From assembly GCA_949316235.1 (NCBI GenBank), contig OX438753.1:19338801-19402800 (forward strand): a stretch of 64,000 nt of DNA. The letters run 5' to 3'. The DNA is from Oegoconia quadripuncta. Taxonomy: Eukaryota > Arthropoda > Insecta > Lepidoptera > Autostichidae. The notes under the pieces were generated by a model. That model did not search any database. It was not told the origin of the DNA and worked only from the letters and a program-made list of their open reading frames with translations. Shown one piece after another: positions 24,701 through 30,051 of the stretch. The translations under genes and the position numbers were made by a program. How positions within the stretch are numbered: the first letter of the stretch is position 1; the number at the start of each line of letters is the position of its first letter.

Positions 24701-25449
24701 GTTTTTGTTATATTTTAATGTAAATGTATTAATATATATTTTATCTGAAAAACAGGTTAATTTCCTAGTTCAGATGTCAGTCTCTCACAAGTGATATAGT
24801 ATATTTGGGCCTGAATTTTGTAACAGTGCTGATATTTTCTTACTTGTGTGTGAAACAATAAAGATTATTATAGAGATTATTATTATATAAAATATTTAAT
24901 TTAATATAAAAACCTTTATGTAAAATCAAAGCCTGATTTTAAAGAGCAACCCTTCGAGTTTCTTGCTTGTTCTTCTCAGGGGAAAATTGCATTTTGAACA
25001 AGCAGTGGCTTAAAAAATCTATAGTTGACTATTTTAAGTGTACTCTGTGTACCTACAAAATAAAGCATTTTTGACTTCGATGCTTGATTAGAGATGATTA
25101 GTGCCTGTCAGGAGAGCGCGAAATTACCAATCAAACAAACAACGAATATTTTGTTTCTGGGCGATTATCATCAGCTTACAAATAATTGTTCTTTGCTAAT
25201 GATCTTCGTCTTCCCCAGCAAATCTTCCATGGGAGAAATTAAATTTAAATTTTCATTTTGTTCAAAGGTTACCAGTACGCTCTGATGTCAGTAAAAACTG
25301 CATTATCAGCGGTACTCAGGCGGTATAAGGTGGTTGGGGAAGAGGAGACTGGCCCTGCACCTTACATAAGGGTCAAACTGGACGTCATGATGAAGGCAGT
25401 CGACGGATATCAAGTGGGCCTTGAAAGAAGACAACCGCAACCATTGTGA
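3610..25449 (+). CDS. CYP4-clan cytochrome P450, nine exons, 5' partial
   Basis: Haem-thiolate monooxygenase that would sit on the endoplasmic reticulum membrane. Exons at 3610-3705, 4866-4976, 5912-6097, 12292-12488, 16586-16655, 18202-18403, 21361-21512, 22388-22573 and 25268-25449 have GT/AG borders and join in phase to about 460 codons ending in TGA at 25447-25449. Visible motifs are helix C (IWRRRRK), the ETAMG motif, I-helix AGTDTSA, ExxR as ESLR, the PERF region and haem loop PFSNGPRNCVG with its ligand cysteine. Full-length CYP4-clan proteins have about 500 residues. The missing 40 or so at the N-terminus include the membrane anchor, whose exon I could not find in 1-3609, so it is probably upstream. 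The I-helix lacks the glutamate found in classical CYP4 enzymes. This fits lepidopteran CYP340/CYP341-type families, but the family is not certain. No in-frame stop or frameshift was seen. Introns are full of SINEs, LINE ends and MITEs. Confidence 0.88.
3820..4030 (+). pseudogene. LINE ORF2 3' end with A-rich tail
   Basis: Decayed coding for FKSRVNRHLLG then ARDTSSATSSLSIRR, a C-terminus common in lepidopteran non-LTR elements, followed by CATCAGGTGAGATTGTAGTC and a poly-A stretch. Frameshifted and non-functional. Lies in P450 intron a. Confidence 0.6.
4195..4330 (+). mobile_element. Lep1-like Helitron, 5' half
   Basis: TGTTTGTTTGTTGCTCAATC, CGGCGAAACGGATGAACGGA and AGGTAGAACATACCCTGG match the complete copies at 11414 and 14287. 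The 3' half is absent. Confidence 0.6.
4560..4735 (-). mobile_element. Lep1-like Helitron fragment
   Basis: Reverse-oriented copy: a CGCGCGGGA box, ATCCAGGGCATGTTCTA, CATCCGTTTCGCCGTCATTG and a TTTATAATGTTAGA start. It faces the + fragment at 4195. Confidence 0.6.
4866..4976 (+). CDS. P450 exon b
   Basis: Acceptor AACAG, donor GTAATT. It continues the frame with a split ATG codon and encodes VVNPVDLELVLKSC, then HRFLRTVIGNGGIFAP, which is the CYP4-clan beta-1/helix B region up to helix C. Confidence 0.85.
5560..5900. other. Unassigned low-repeat segment in P450 intron b
   Basis: More GC-rich than its surroundings, with a TATA-like TGTATAAAAG at about 5580. Short open frames on both strands match nothing I recognise. 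It could be a piece of a long terminal repeat, but no partner was found. Confidence 0.25.
5912..6097 (+). CDS. P450 exon c (helix C)
   Basis: Acceptor AATAG, donor GTAAGT. Encodes VPIWRRRRKILVPAFSPKIV and then TYTLDSVC. The W and second R of the WxxxR motif that contacts the haem propionate are present. The last base starts the Glu codon completed by the next exon. Confidence 0.9.
6325..6661 (-). repeat. SINE-A, full length
   Basis: Tail TTTTTTTATGCACGACGGGT to head GGAGGCGGTTAA, reverse orientation, inside P450 intron c. Confidence 0.85.
6783..7112 (+). repeat. SINE-A, full length
   Basis: Head TAACCGCCTCCGTGGCTCA to tail GTTGTGCATAAAAAAAA, forward orientation. Only about 120 bp from the inverted copy at 6325-6661. 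Confidence 0.85.
7113..7490. other. No recognisable feature
   Basis: Intron sequence with no frame or repeat I can assign. Confidence 0.5.
7500..7666. repeat. Inverted-repeat cluster with a perfect 20-bp stem
   Basis: Several AGTCCGATGATT/AATCGGACT motifs occur in both orientations. Bases 7619-7638 and 7647-7666 are exact reverse complements separated by 8 bases (stem TCCGAAATAGGACTTAGTAG). Probably a small foldback element or the end of one. Confidence 0.75.
7708..7800 (+). repeat. Short tandem repeat, about 20-bp unit
   Basis: Four to five imperfect copies of AATGACGTAAAAACAAA. Follows directly after the inverted-repeat cluster. Confidence 0.7.
7820..8430. other. No recognisable feature
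   Basis: AT-rich P450 intron sequence without assignable repeats or frames. Confidence 0.5.
8438..8650 (-). repeat. SINE-A, head-side fragment
   Basis: Contains GGGACTGGCTTTCTTATCTC through the B-box complement. The tail part is missing. Confidence 0.75.
8870..9172. repeat. MITE-3 family copy, one end preserved
   Basis: Shares AATAGAGTCGAGCCG, CATCCCGTGGGTATCGT and CTATAGA with the more complete copy at 53586-53942, and ends in the same TGACCACCCCATTTGGGA terminus at 9130-9150. A 64-residue frame inside it is an artefact of the repeat. Confidence 0.6.
9225..9345 (-). repeat. LINE 3' tail
   Basis: Reverse complement of a sequence also found at 26330-26455: GAAGAGATCTCTTAAAG, a GTGACCTAT stretch, TTTGTACTCTGTTAT and a CAATAAAGA tail. 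Probably the 3' untranslated end of one non-LTR family. Confidence 0.6.
9519..9572 (+). repeat. SINE-B tRNA-like head fragment
   Basis: GACCGCTATACCAAAAGGTC and GGGTTCGAATCCCGCGAGG match SINE-B heads. The cloverleaf is incomplete, so it is not a tRNA gene. Confidence 0.5.
9573..10016. other. No recognisable feature
   Basis: P450 intron c sequence. A weak GATTCCTGTCGGACC at 9849 may be an old tRNA-like end. Confidence 0.4.
10017..10129 (+). repeat. LINE 3' tail with poly-A
   Basis: CTCAAAGGCCGGCAACGCAC, then GTCCATGGGCGGCGGT and a final A run. This 3' end is widespread in lepidopteran genomes; the family is not determined here. Confidence 0.6.
10434..11006. mobile_element. MITE-1 (TA-type), with nested LINE tail
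   Basis: Left end GGGTGAATTTAATTCGTGTA and right end ACGAATTCAAGTTCACCC are inverted. They are followed inward by matching ATTCCCATTAACTGGTGACG / CGTCACCAGCTAATGGGAAT. A TA flanks the right end and a TG/TA the left, as in Tc1/mariner-type MITEs. A partial copy at 18440-18712 and a lone end at 11200-11232 belong to the same family. Confidence 0.65.
10676..10745 (-). repeat. LINE tail nested in MITE-1
   Basis: ACAATACAATACAAATACTC then TTTATTGCGCAAAAT is the reverse complement of an AATAAAG-type LINE 3' end. It interrupts the MITE. Confidence 0.45.
11130..11190 (-). repeat. SINE-D tail fragment
   Basis: CCCGTAAACATCCCACTGCA then GGGATATAGGCCTTCCCTC matches the tail side of the SINE-D copies at 16190 and 17887. 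Confidence 0.6.
11200..11232. repeat. Solo MITE-1 end
   Basis: AACACGAATTAAATTTCACC then CTGTACA matches the right terminus of MITE-1. Confidence 0.45.
11414..11658 (+). mobile_element. Lep1-like non-autonomous Helitron, complete
   Basis: Starts TCTAACTAATATTATAAATG and ends GGCGAAGCCGCGGGCGGAAA then GCTAGT, with all internal boxes present. A TC start and a GC-rich palindromic stretch before CTAG fit the Helitron pattern. The best reference copy in the window along with 14287-14519. Confidence 0.7.
11795..12035 (+). repeat. SINE-C (tRNA-derived)
   Basis: The head ACCGAGTGGTGTAGTGGATA acts as A box and GGTTCGAATCCCGC as B box. A body with TGAATATGAACACTTATTCC, TTATCCGTTATC and TTGCTTAGTTTGGGACTA follows. 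Related to SINE-B over the first part of the body but with a different head. Confidence 0.75.
12292..12488 (+). CDS. P450 exon d (ETAMG)
   Basis: Acceptor CAACAG, donor GTGAGT. The first two bases complete the Glu codon of ETAMGV. It continues through the helix F/G region (RIFHLWLQPDWLYKFFPQYK) to TFTNE. CYP4-clan proteins have this conserved segment at the same place. Confidence 0.9.
12523..12662 (-). repeat. SINE-A, tail-side fragment
   Basis: TTTTTTTATGGACGACGGGT through GCTATTAACAT. It begins only 34 bp after the splice donor of P450 exon d. Confidence 0.75.
12690..12962. repeat. MITE-3 family copy
   Basis: Terminus CACGACATTTATCCAAAATG then GGGTGGTC, and inside CCCATCGCCGTTAAAAC, CTATAGATG, CCACACCCACAGGAAGAG and TTCTATTCTTTTTACGT. 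The second end is not preserved. Confidence 0.55.
12985..13060 (+). repeat. SINE-B tail fragment
   Basis: GAACTAGATGGCGCTGTGTG then TATGTCTAAGG matches the SINE-B 3' end at 29850. Confidence 0.6.
13061..13585. other. No recognisable feature
   Basis: P450 intron d. A minus-strand frame at 13259-13462 shows no recognisable domain and is not supported as a gene. An A-rich stretch lies at 13535-13585. Confidence 0.45.
13586..13632 (+). mobile_element. Lep1-like Helitron 5' end only
   Basis: TAATATTATAAATGCGAAAG then TTTGGATGTTTGTTTG, cut off after about 47 bp. Confidence 0.55.
13691..14130. mobile_element. MITE-2, copy 1
   Basis: The left end TATTAGGTCCTTACCAATGA and the right end TTTCATAGGTAAAGACCCAA are inverted relatives. 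The interior (ACTGTTTTCTCCATACAAAC, TTTAGCTAAACTTTGTGTGT) recurs in reverse at 16845-17246. Confidence 0.6.
14287..14519 (+). mobile_element. Lep1-like non-autonomous Helitron, complete
   Basis: TCTAACTACTATTATAAATG start, all internal boxes, and end GGCGAAGCCACGGGCGGAAT then GCTAGT. Confidence 0.7.
14520..15150. other. Mostly unassigned intron; possible old SINE at 14755-14905
   Basis: GGGCTCAGCGGGTAGCGCCG then TTCCTGATATTAAGTG and GACTGGCTGTCTCATTT loosely resemble a tRNA-derived SINE related to SINE-A. The rest shows nothing. Confidence 0.35.
15155..15489 (+). repeat. SINE-A, full length
   Basis: Head CAACCGCCTCCGTGGCTCAA to tail GTTGTGCATAAAAAAAA. Confidence 0.85.
15490..16189. other. 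No assignable feature
   Basis: Overlapping frames on both strands at 15537-15761 show no recognisable domain. AGTATGGGCCATAACCCAGT near 15648 hints at a decayed retroelement 3' region. Confidence 0.4.
16190..16493 (-). repeat. SINE-D (tRNA-derived), full length
   Basis: Read on the minus strand it starts AGCGTCGGTGGCTCAGCGGT (A box), has GGTCCGGGTCCAATTCCC (B box), and ends in GGCCTATATCCTTACGGCGG. A second copy is at 17887-18165. Confidence 0.75.
16586..16655 (+). CDS. P450 exon e
   Basis: Poly-T tract and acceptor TTTTAG, donor GTAAAT. Encodes VIRKKREEIKIEQ and a charged linker, the usual end of helix G/H in CYP4-clan proteins. The phase fits both neighbours. Confidence 0.85.
16715..16800 (+). 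repeat. SINE-A head fragment
   Basis: Degraded B-box region (GGTTCGTTCCCCAGCGG) then CGGTTTGGTTAGTGGTAGGG. Confidence 0.6.
16845..17246. mobile_element. MITE-2, copy 2 (inverted relative to copy 1)
   Basis: Left end ATTGGGTCTTTACCTATGAA and right end TTTCATAGGTAAGGACCTAA. The interior is the reverse complement of 13691-14130. Open frames inside are repeat artefacts. Confidence 0.6.
17250..17300 (-). repeat. LINE tail
   Basis: ATACAAATACACTTTATTGC then ACAACAGATCAG, like the nested tail at 10676. Confidence 0.4.
17480..17888 (+). pseudogene. Jockey-like LINE ORF2 C-terminus with poly-A tail
   Basis: Bases 17511-17792 encode about 93 residues: FRLRSGHIPLNKF, then a Cys/His cluster CTECDVVEDTYHVLMEC, the usual zinc-knuckle-like end of ORF2 in Jockey-group elements. 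An A run at 17865-17888 closes the copy. Heavily 5'-truncated, so not active. Confidence 0.7.
17889..18165 (-). repeat. SINE-D, second copy
   Basis: CCCGTAAACATCCCACTGCA at the left, decayed tRNA-like head at the right (CTGCCTGGGAATCG, GAACAACCGACGC). Inserted right after the LINE poly-A. Confidence 0.7.
18202..18403 (+). CDS. P450 exon f (I-helix)
   Basis: Acceptor TTACAG, donor GTAAGT. Encodes KRKTFLDLLISLSGG then EEMLTLSIAGTDTSAVAIGF and KYPKIQEKVYQE. AGTDTSA holds the Thr of the oxygen-activation groove. The glutamate that crosslinks haem in classical CYP4 (EGxDTT) is replaced by Ala. Confidence 0.92.
18440..18712. mobile_element. MITE-1, decayed copy
   Basis: Shares GTATGGAAGTCCAACAATTT, CGGCTGAATTCGGCTATGG and the end CGAATTAAATTTTACCCTGT with 10434-11006. 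The left terminus is eroded. Confidence 0.55.
18809..19145 (+). repeat. SINE-B, full length (tRNA-derived)
   Basis: Head GACCTTTTGGTGTAGTGGTT (A box) and GGGGTCGAATCCCGC (B box). The body has TGATGAATATGGACATGTGT, CCGAGTTATGGATGTTTTC, ACCATCTGGTATCCACAAC and TAGATGGCATTGTGTGTACG. Confidence 0.8.
19146..19629. other. No recognisable feature
   Basis: P450 intron f. No supported frame or known repeat. Confidence 0.45.
19630..20045 (-). repeat. SINE-A split by a nested insertion
   Basis: SINE-A sequence runs to TTTAGATAAGAT at about 19790 and resumes at GATGGTAGCTAGCCAGGCGG (about 20003). About 200 bp of unrelated sequence (19796-19995, with a LINE-tail-like GTTTATTTGCCTCTAAGCAC) lies between, flanked by AGAT on both sides. 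Confidence 0.65.
20055..20300. repeat. Repeat F, copy 1
   Basis: GTCGTTCAAGCAGTTAAAAT, TTCATTGGTGTTAAAACGAG and CACACCGACTTC, then CTTACCACAGAAAAGT. Recurs at 50700-51075, where a Helitron-like sequence interrupts it. Probably a MITE. Confidence 0.5.
20560..20700 (+). repeat. LINE 3' end (RTE-like)
   Basis: GAGAGAGGCCTATGTCCAGC then AGTGGACGTTTATAGGC is a common lepidopteran LINE 3' motif. Related pieces in reverse occur at 28296 and 42180. Confidence 0.55.
20760..20999 (+). repeat. Poly-A-terminated retroelement or transcript 3' end
   Basis: AT-rich untranslated-like sequence with CCCAAATAAATAAA directly before a run of about 23 A, the mark of a retroposed 3' end. Family unknown. Confidence 0.4.
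21361..21512 (+). CDS. P450 exon g (ExxR)
   Basis: Acceptor TTTACAG, donor GTGAGT. Encodes LLDVFGDTDRPLVKEDL, then LKYLERVVKESLRLFPPVPF with the ESLR K-helix motif and the conserved RLFPPVP. Confidence 0.93.
21663..21990 (+). repeat. Repeat G, copy 1
   Basis: TCCGGCTTTTTGGCGGGATC through ACCGTGACTAGACTCTGTAT and TGTTTTGACTAAGACTGAC. The same unit lies in reverse inside the mariner at 30505-30825. Class unknown (SINE or MITE). Confidence 0.6.
22085..22205 (+). repeat. SINE-C tail fragment
   Basis: TATAGCCGTTATGTAGTATCC then TAGGCTTAGTTTGAGGCTAG matches the SINE-C body at 11940-12020. Confidence 0.6.
22388..22573 (+). CDS. P450 exon h (haem loop)
   Basis: Acceptor TTAACAG, donor GTAGGT. Encodes GSGVVVSIWGVHRDPQYWG, the EHFDPDRFLPERF segment and PFSNGPRNCVG. 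The haem-ligand Cys is present. Consensus Ala and Ile of PFSAGPRNCIG are Asn and Val here. Confidence 0.95.
22600..22800. repeat. MITE-3 family fragment
   Basis: CCCATCGCCGTTAAAACGTG, GGTGGAAAGTCCCTTACTCG and CGACACCCACGGGAAGACTG recur in the other MITE-3 copies. Begins about 30 bp after the donor of exon h. Confidence 0.55.
22801..23209. other. No recognisable feature
   Basis: AT-rich P450 intron h sequence. Confidence 0.45.
23210..23525 (+). pseudogene. Jockey-like LINE 3' end
   Basis: Codes for EIPQTDIFHDSLGMFKRRIS then QYLQKQHLW before a stop, the usual C-terminus of a Jockey-group ORF2. A 3' untranslated part ending in an (AATA)n tail follows. Truncated. Confidence 0.6.
23833..24137 (-). 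repeat. SINE-A, near full length with a small deletion
   Basis: TTTTTTTATGCACAACGGGT to the head complement. About 25 bp around the GTTAAGTGAAGATG box is missing. Confidence 0.8.
24245..24335 (+). repeat. Repeat H, copy 1
   Basis: GAGGTTTTTTATCGTAAG, then GGCGTATTAGGTAAGTGAAA and TTGGCATAGGTAGTTTT. Recurs at 49040-49125. Confidence 0.5.
24340..25267. other. P450 intron h, little structure
   Basis: Only a LINE-tail-like AAAGAGCAACCCTTCGAGTT then TCTTGCTTGTTCTTCTC at 24940-24976, shared with 26730-26770. Otherwise unassigned. Confidence 0.4.
25268..25449 (+). CDS. P450 exon i (last)
   Basis: Acceptor CAAAG, in phase with exon h to complete the Gly of CVG. Encodes YQYALMSVKTALSAVLRRYK and the beta-strand tail ending RRQPQPL, with stop TGA at 25447. 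Length and position fit helix L to the C-terminus of a P450. Confidence 0.9.
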
Positions 25450-26135
25450 CCAATTGAAAGAAAAATGTCGTCAGTCTGTGAATAATGTCGCTATTCTTGA
25501 GTATCGACTGGTTGGAAGTATTCTCAAATCATGAAAATATTTTTAAAATTAGTACGGGTTCTAGTGTCGCCGCTTTTAAAGAAGTGTGTGTTTTGCGTAT
25601 ACACCCAACCTCTCTAATTGGCACTTATACAAACGAAATCTCCTGTATGAGAACAAAGTGCATTTATGCATTAACCTTTGCGCTTTAAGCACTTTATGCT
25701 CATTGTGTAGATATCCAAGCGACAGGTGCCACAGATCTGAGAATAAGACTTAAGTTAATTAATCTAACAAATCCAATCTGATGAGTTTATGAAAAGCCAT
25801 TGAAGCGTTTCCCTTTACCCACCTCTAGTACCTCTATGCAGTATATTTGTGATCACGCCATTTATCACGCAAAATCCATGGTGCCATCTGCAAAGTTACA
25901 AATCTATGCAGCGGAAAGATAGCTTGTTCGAAATTTTAATAATAAGTATTTGCCTTTTTACAGCGTGTTCTAAGGGAACACCATGTTATGCGTTAAAAAT
26001 GTGATGCAGATTTTGATAGACGTACTTGAGAGTTTCATGGAATTATTAAGTTAAGTTTACCCTATAACATTAGTGAAAGCATACGAGGTAACTATTATTA
26101 GATAATATTCACAAAAATAATTATATCTAACCATA
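25450..26135. other. P450 3' flank, no clear feature
   Basis: Presumed 3' untranslated and intergenic sequence. I see no strong poly-A signal close to the stop. A 67-residue open frame at 25485 has no recognisable domain. Confidence 0.4.
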
Positions 26136-26329
26136 TTTAAGCGGGTTTATTCCGTCCAGTGGCGTCTTCATTGGATAAATTGGGATTTCTTTTTAAATAC
26201 AGAATAAATTAAAAAGAAATATCTGACCTGCGCTGGAGAGACCTAAAAGCTAATTATAAAAAATACATAAATATTGTAGTATTTTTTCTTTTGCACACAA
26301 TTTGCTGTAAACCCCAAATTTACTCCGCG

Positions 26330-26455
26330 TGTCCTATTTCAATGCTCAGGTTGATTGGAAGAGATCTCTTAAAGTAATAAGTCTACCTTTGTATGTGACC
26401 TATTGTTTGTACTCTGTTATATGTAATGTTTTGGTGCAATAAAGAATATAATTAA
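26330..26455 (+). repeat. LINE 3' tail
   Basis: Same sequence as the reverse copy at 9225-9345, with tail GCAATAAAGAATATAATT. Confidence 0.6.
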
Positions 26456-26479
26456 TAAATTTAATTACGGTTACTTTCA

Positions 26480-26885
26480 AAGTTTGTAAAACCTTCGACT
26501 TCACAAAATTAGTAAATCCTTCAAAGGGCAATGTATACGCTTTTATAATAAGGTTCCAGTAGACATTCAAAATTTGCCTTTAAATATATTTAAAGCAATC
26601 ATAAAACAGAAATTATTAACAAAAGGCTATTATAAAATCACTGACTATTTGAATGATAAGCAAGCATGGACATAGCTGTCTTATTATTCAGGTAATTATC
26701 AAATCGCAACCTATAATTTGTTTAAAAGAGCAACCCTAGAGTTTCTTGCTCGTTCTTCTCTGGGGAGTCAGCTTTGTGAATGACCAGTAAATTTAAAATT
26801 AAAATATAATGTAATATTAATAGTGACGTTTTCAAGTGATAATTTTATCCTATGAAATAAAATATTTCGATTTGATTTGATTTTC
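26480..26885 (+). pseudogene. LINE ORF2 3' end
   Basis: Frame shifts between FYNKVPVDIQNLPLNIFKAI and KQKLLTKGYYKITDYLNDK, a C-terminal signature common in lepidopteran non-LTR elements. An untranslated part with AAATAAAATATTTCGATTTG follows. Confidence 0.6.
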
Positions 26886-27092
26886 GAGAATTTCAAATTA
26901 TTTGATAAAACTGGCCCTTTTTTTATAATCGTGAATTCGGGTAAATAACCCCCATCAAAGCTATTTAGGTTTTACTTATAATTAGCTTTTAGACTTCTCC
27001 AGTGCAGGTCAGAGCGTTTTATTTCTGTGTTTAAAAAGAAATCTTTATTTATCCAATGAGGCCACGGCACGAATAAGCCCGGTTAAAATTTA

Positions 27093-27411
27093 AAAAAAAA
27101 TACAGTTTTCTATTATTACCTAACTAATTTAAAAACCTTCCTTGTTCGCACATTTTTCGTATTTTCCCAAATCTCGAATGGTGGAGACATAGACTTTAAT
27201 TCGTTTTAAGTTTATTTTAATATCTAGAAATAAAGTAATGTTATATATAGGTATAGAAATTAACTCTGGGGACCGATTTTTGAGTAGTAATTTTCAGTTC
27301 ATCAATAACGGTTTTGGATAACTTTAAATTAGACACTATTCACTAACTAATTACGAATTTCTATCACTTTCAGAAGGTGAGTTTTCATTTTTTGGTGAGT
27401 TTTCATTTTTC
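27093..27411. other. No recognisable feature
   Basis: AT-rich intergenic sequence. Confidence 0.45.
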
Positions 27412-27590
27412 TAGATGAGGTCGAAGGTGGAAGCGTTTGACCCGGAAACCCCAACACATTTGGGGGACTGGCTATCTTACCTCTGACAACCGGAACACAA
27501 CAATGCTATTAACATTGCTGCTTGGCGGCAGATTTAGATAAGATGGTGGTAGCTAGCCAGGCGGACATTTTAAAATGCCCTACCAAACCA
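27412..27590 (-). repeat. SINE-A, internal fragment
   Basis: AGATGAGGTCGAAGGTGGAA to ATGCCCTACCAAACC. Both ends are missing. Confidence 0.75.
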
Positions 27591-28159
27591 AACAAATTTA
27601 TGTTGAAAACTCAATCAGGATCTTAAAAATCGATGCCCGGTAGATTTTGTTGCCATTACCATAGAGATACTGTTGTTTGAAATAGGTATTGTCACTAAGG
27701 TACACTACATCACAGAATTAATATAGTACTCTACGGTTCAAAATTGCTTAACCAGTCCCAGCTGAAACGATTAAGATTTTTATGAAAGCCTGTGAATGTA
27801 ACGGAAATTATTTGTAATTCTAGAGCAGTCAAACGTACTACATAAGACTAGCTATCGATAAATACTTGCCTTAAATGCAAAGGTGTTCGATTAAATTTAA
27901 ATCGAGTAAACGGAGTCTGGTTATGTACTTTTGAACCCGATTGTACATTACGTAACGGGAGTGGCGACAGTGCAATTATTTAGTGTTTAAGTTACTACTA
28001 AATTAAAATAAATTAATAAACAAATGGAATTTCTTATTGGATATAATAATAAATTGAAGCTGTATTTAGAGAAAAATTATAAATTGAAAATTTAGAAAAC
28101 CCACAAGCAAATAAATTATTATCATCTAGATAGATCAAAAGATTGTGTTGAAAGCTAAA
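27591..28159. other. No recognisable feature
   Basis: Intergenic, AT-rich, no supported frame. Confidence 0.45.
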
Positions 28160-28236
28160 TATCTTCGACCTCATCTTCACTTAACATCAGGTGTGATTGA
28201 GGTCAAGTACCAACCCGTTGTGCATAAAAAAAAATC
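28160..28236 (+). repeat. SINE-A, 3' end
   Basis: TTCGACCTCATCTTCACTTA to the GTTGTGCATAAAAAAAA tail. Confidence 0.75.
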
Positions 28237-28289
28237 TTCGAAACGGCCTAACCGATTTTTATCAAACATGGCTAAGTAAGCTACTTCAT

Positions 28290-28370
28290 CGTCATCTTAT
28301 CAGCCGAAAGACGTCCACTACTGGACAAAGGTCTCCCCCAAAGATCTCCATCGGTGTCTCGTTCAGTGTA
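28290..28370 (-). repeat. RTE-like LINE 3' fragment
   Basis: GACGTCCACTACTGGACAAA then GGTCTCCCCCAA is the reverse complement of the motif at 20655-20690. Confidence 0.5.
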
Positions 28371-28474
28371 GCGATTAGTTAAGGCGTACGGTGGGACTGC
28401 CATACAAAATTTGTAAAAGTCCCTGTAAAAACTTTGGATTAAAAAAAAAGGTCTCCACAACGATCGGTCCTCCA

Positions 28475-29285
28475 ATTTATACTAATACACTATATTTTTG
28501 ACCCTAATAACGGACATATTCCTGTTTACGCAAGAATTAAACTAAGCAAACGGCAGCCTCATAAGAAAACCAAAAAAAAAATATACGAAAATCACTAATT
28601 GGGCATTTGCTCGGCGCAGGGGTCTCCAGAGCTATTAGTGTAAGGGCCACAGAGACTTCTCCACTAAGGCCCGTATTAAAAAAAAAATCTCAATACAAGT
28701 CTTGAGGCTGTATCACCGTCTTAAGCATTTGACGCTATCTTAAGCTACGTACTAATTTATAAACCAATCTTGTGGTCTACTCAGCTGAGTTCACTTCTCA
28801 AGAATTCGCCTCAGCGGCGAATGAATTATACTCTTGAGTTTCGTTCATTAATACGTGAAACTTGGCGCACGTCTCAAGTGAGTACTGCTTGAGTATGCAC
28901 GTGCGTTTCAGGTTTATTAATCAACACGTTTACTTGAGACCGGTAACAAAACTATTCTCAATTTTAAGAACGGTTTATTAATACGTGCCTAAGTCTCTAG
29001 GGACAAGACCTAGCCCATGGGGGCCTTCAGCCCATCGTATCAACGTAATACGTCTTAAATTACGCACGCATTTCGTTTCGAAACTAGAAGTAAGTATACG
29101 AGACGCGGCAAAAGAGGGCAGTGAATTCTCTGCGGGTAATTCAAATTAAAAAATTTCCACTATCATCCAAAATTGCAAATAATCATCAGTGGGAAGTCAT
29201 AGCCACACATTTCATTGATCTTAATAAAATTGATCCTTTACTTAGTTAGGTATTGCATTTTTTTAAATAAAAACGTTGGGTATTA
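28475..29285. repeat. Palindrome-rich, unclassified region
   Basis: Contains short inverted motifs (TTCGCCTCAGCGGCGAA, GCACGTCTCAAGTGAG, TATGCACGTGC) and repeated TTAATACGTG at 28850 and 28980. Probably decayed MITE sequence. No gene seen. Confidence 0.35.
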
Positions 29286-29588
29286 CATTGTTTGCACGAT
29301 TTATTTACTAAGGCCCGTATACAGGGCATAGTCGGCGTGGTCCCGCGGGCCGGGTTGGTGGACCTCGCGGGCCGCACTTGGCTTGCGGGGTCCGTAGTTT
29401 GGTGATCCCTTCTCTCGCTGTCTAATTTGTTCATCATCGGATCGCCCTCTCGCAAAAAAGAAGCGGCGCATCAAATTTGTTACTTTATTGTAACATGAAA
29501 TGATTGAAAAAATACAGCAATATGAATGCACAAATGGTATAGAGGCGAACTTATCCCATCGAGGGATTTCTTCCAGTTAAAATAGTTT
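29286..29588. other. No supported gene
   Basis: A GC-rich block at 29330-29410 gives overlapping minus-strand frames with no recognisable domain. TAAGGCCCGTAT occurs both here and at 28665, suggesting a small repeat. Confidence 0.35.
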
Positions 29589-29624
29589 AATAATGACCCT
29601 AAGCATAGGCTTAGGGTCATTATT
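29589..29624. repeat. Perfect 16-bp hairpin
   Basis: AATAATGACCCTAAGC, loop ATAG, then its exact reverse complement. It abuts the head of a SINE-B. Confidence 0.8.
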
Positions 29625-29627
29625 GTT

Positions 29628-29890
29628 TGGTATAGTGGTTAGAAACTCTGACCACTATACCAAAAGGTTGCGGGTGCGAATCCCGCTAGGGGCAAATGTT
29701 TGTGTGATGAATGTGTAAGTACCCGAGTTATGGATGTTTTCATTTATAAAAAGTATTTATTTACAAAAAAAATGTATTTATGTAGTATATGCACCATCTG
29801 GTATATACAACACAAGCCTATAGTTCCTTACTGTGGTACTAGATGGCGCTGTGTGTATGTCTAAGGATATTATTTATTTATTTATTGTTG
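29628..29890 (+). repeat. SINE-B, full length
   Basis: Head TGGTATAGTGGTTAGAAACT, B box GGGTGCGAATCCCGC and tail GATGGCGCTGTGTGTATGTC. Confidence 0.75.
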
Positions 29891-30051
29891 AAGAATATAT
29901 GTTTTTCTTTTAACTAGTACAATTTTATAATTTCTGGGAGTCGAAGTACAAGGTCCGCCAAATAACTTTTTTTTTTTGAAAATGCTATAAAAAAAAACTA
30001 CTGAATATTTTTTCAAATTTCTTTTTTTATTTGAAAGTACAATCCTTCCGG

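Larger units (their letters stand above)
26136..27092. mobile_element. TIR element with nested LINE ends
   Basis: About 120 bp at 26136-26255 and at 26975-27092 are inverted relatives: GCGGGTTTATTCCGTCC / GGCACGAATAAGCCCGG ends, TTCATTGGATAAAT / TTTATCCAATGAGG, and CTAAAAGCTAATTATAA / TTATAATTAGCTTTTAG. Two LINE 3' ends sit between them. Similarity between the arms is moderate, so this is old. Confidence 0.5.

Noticed and set aside
29246..29531. Overlapping minus-strand frames over a GC-rich block
   Set aside because: Two frames compete, neither shows a domain, and the composition suggests a decayed repeat.
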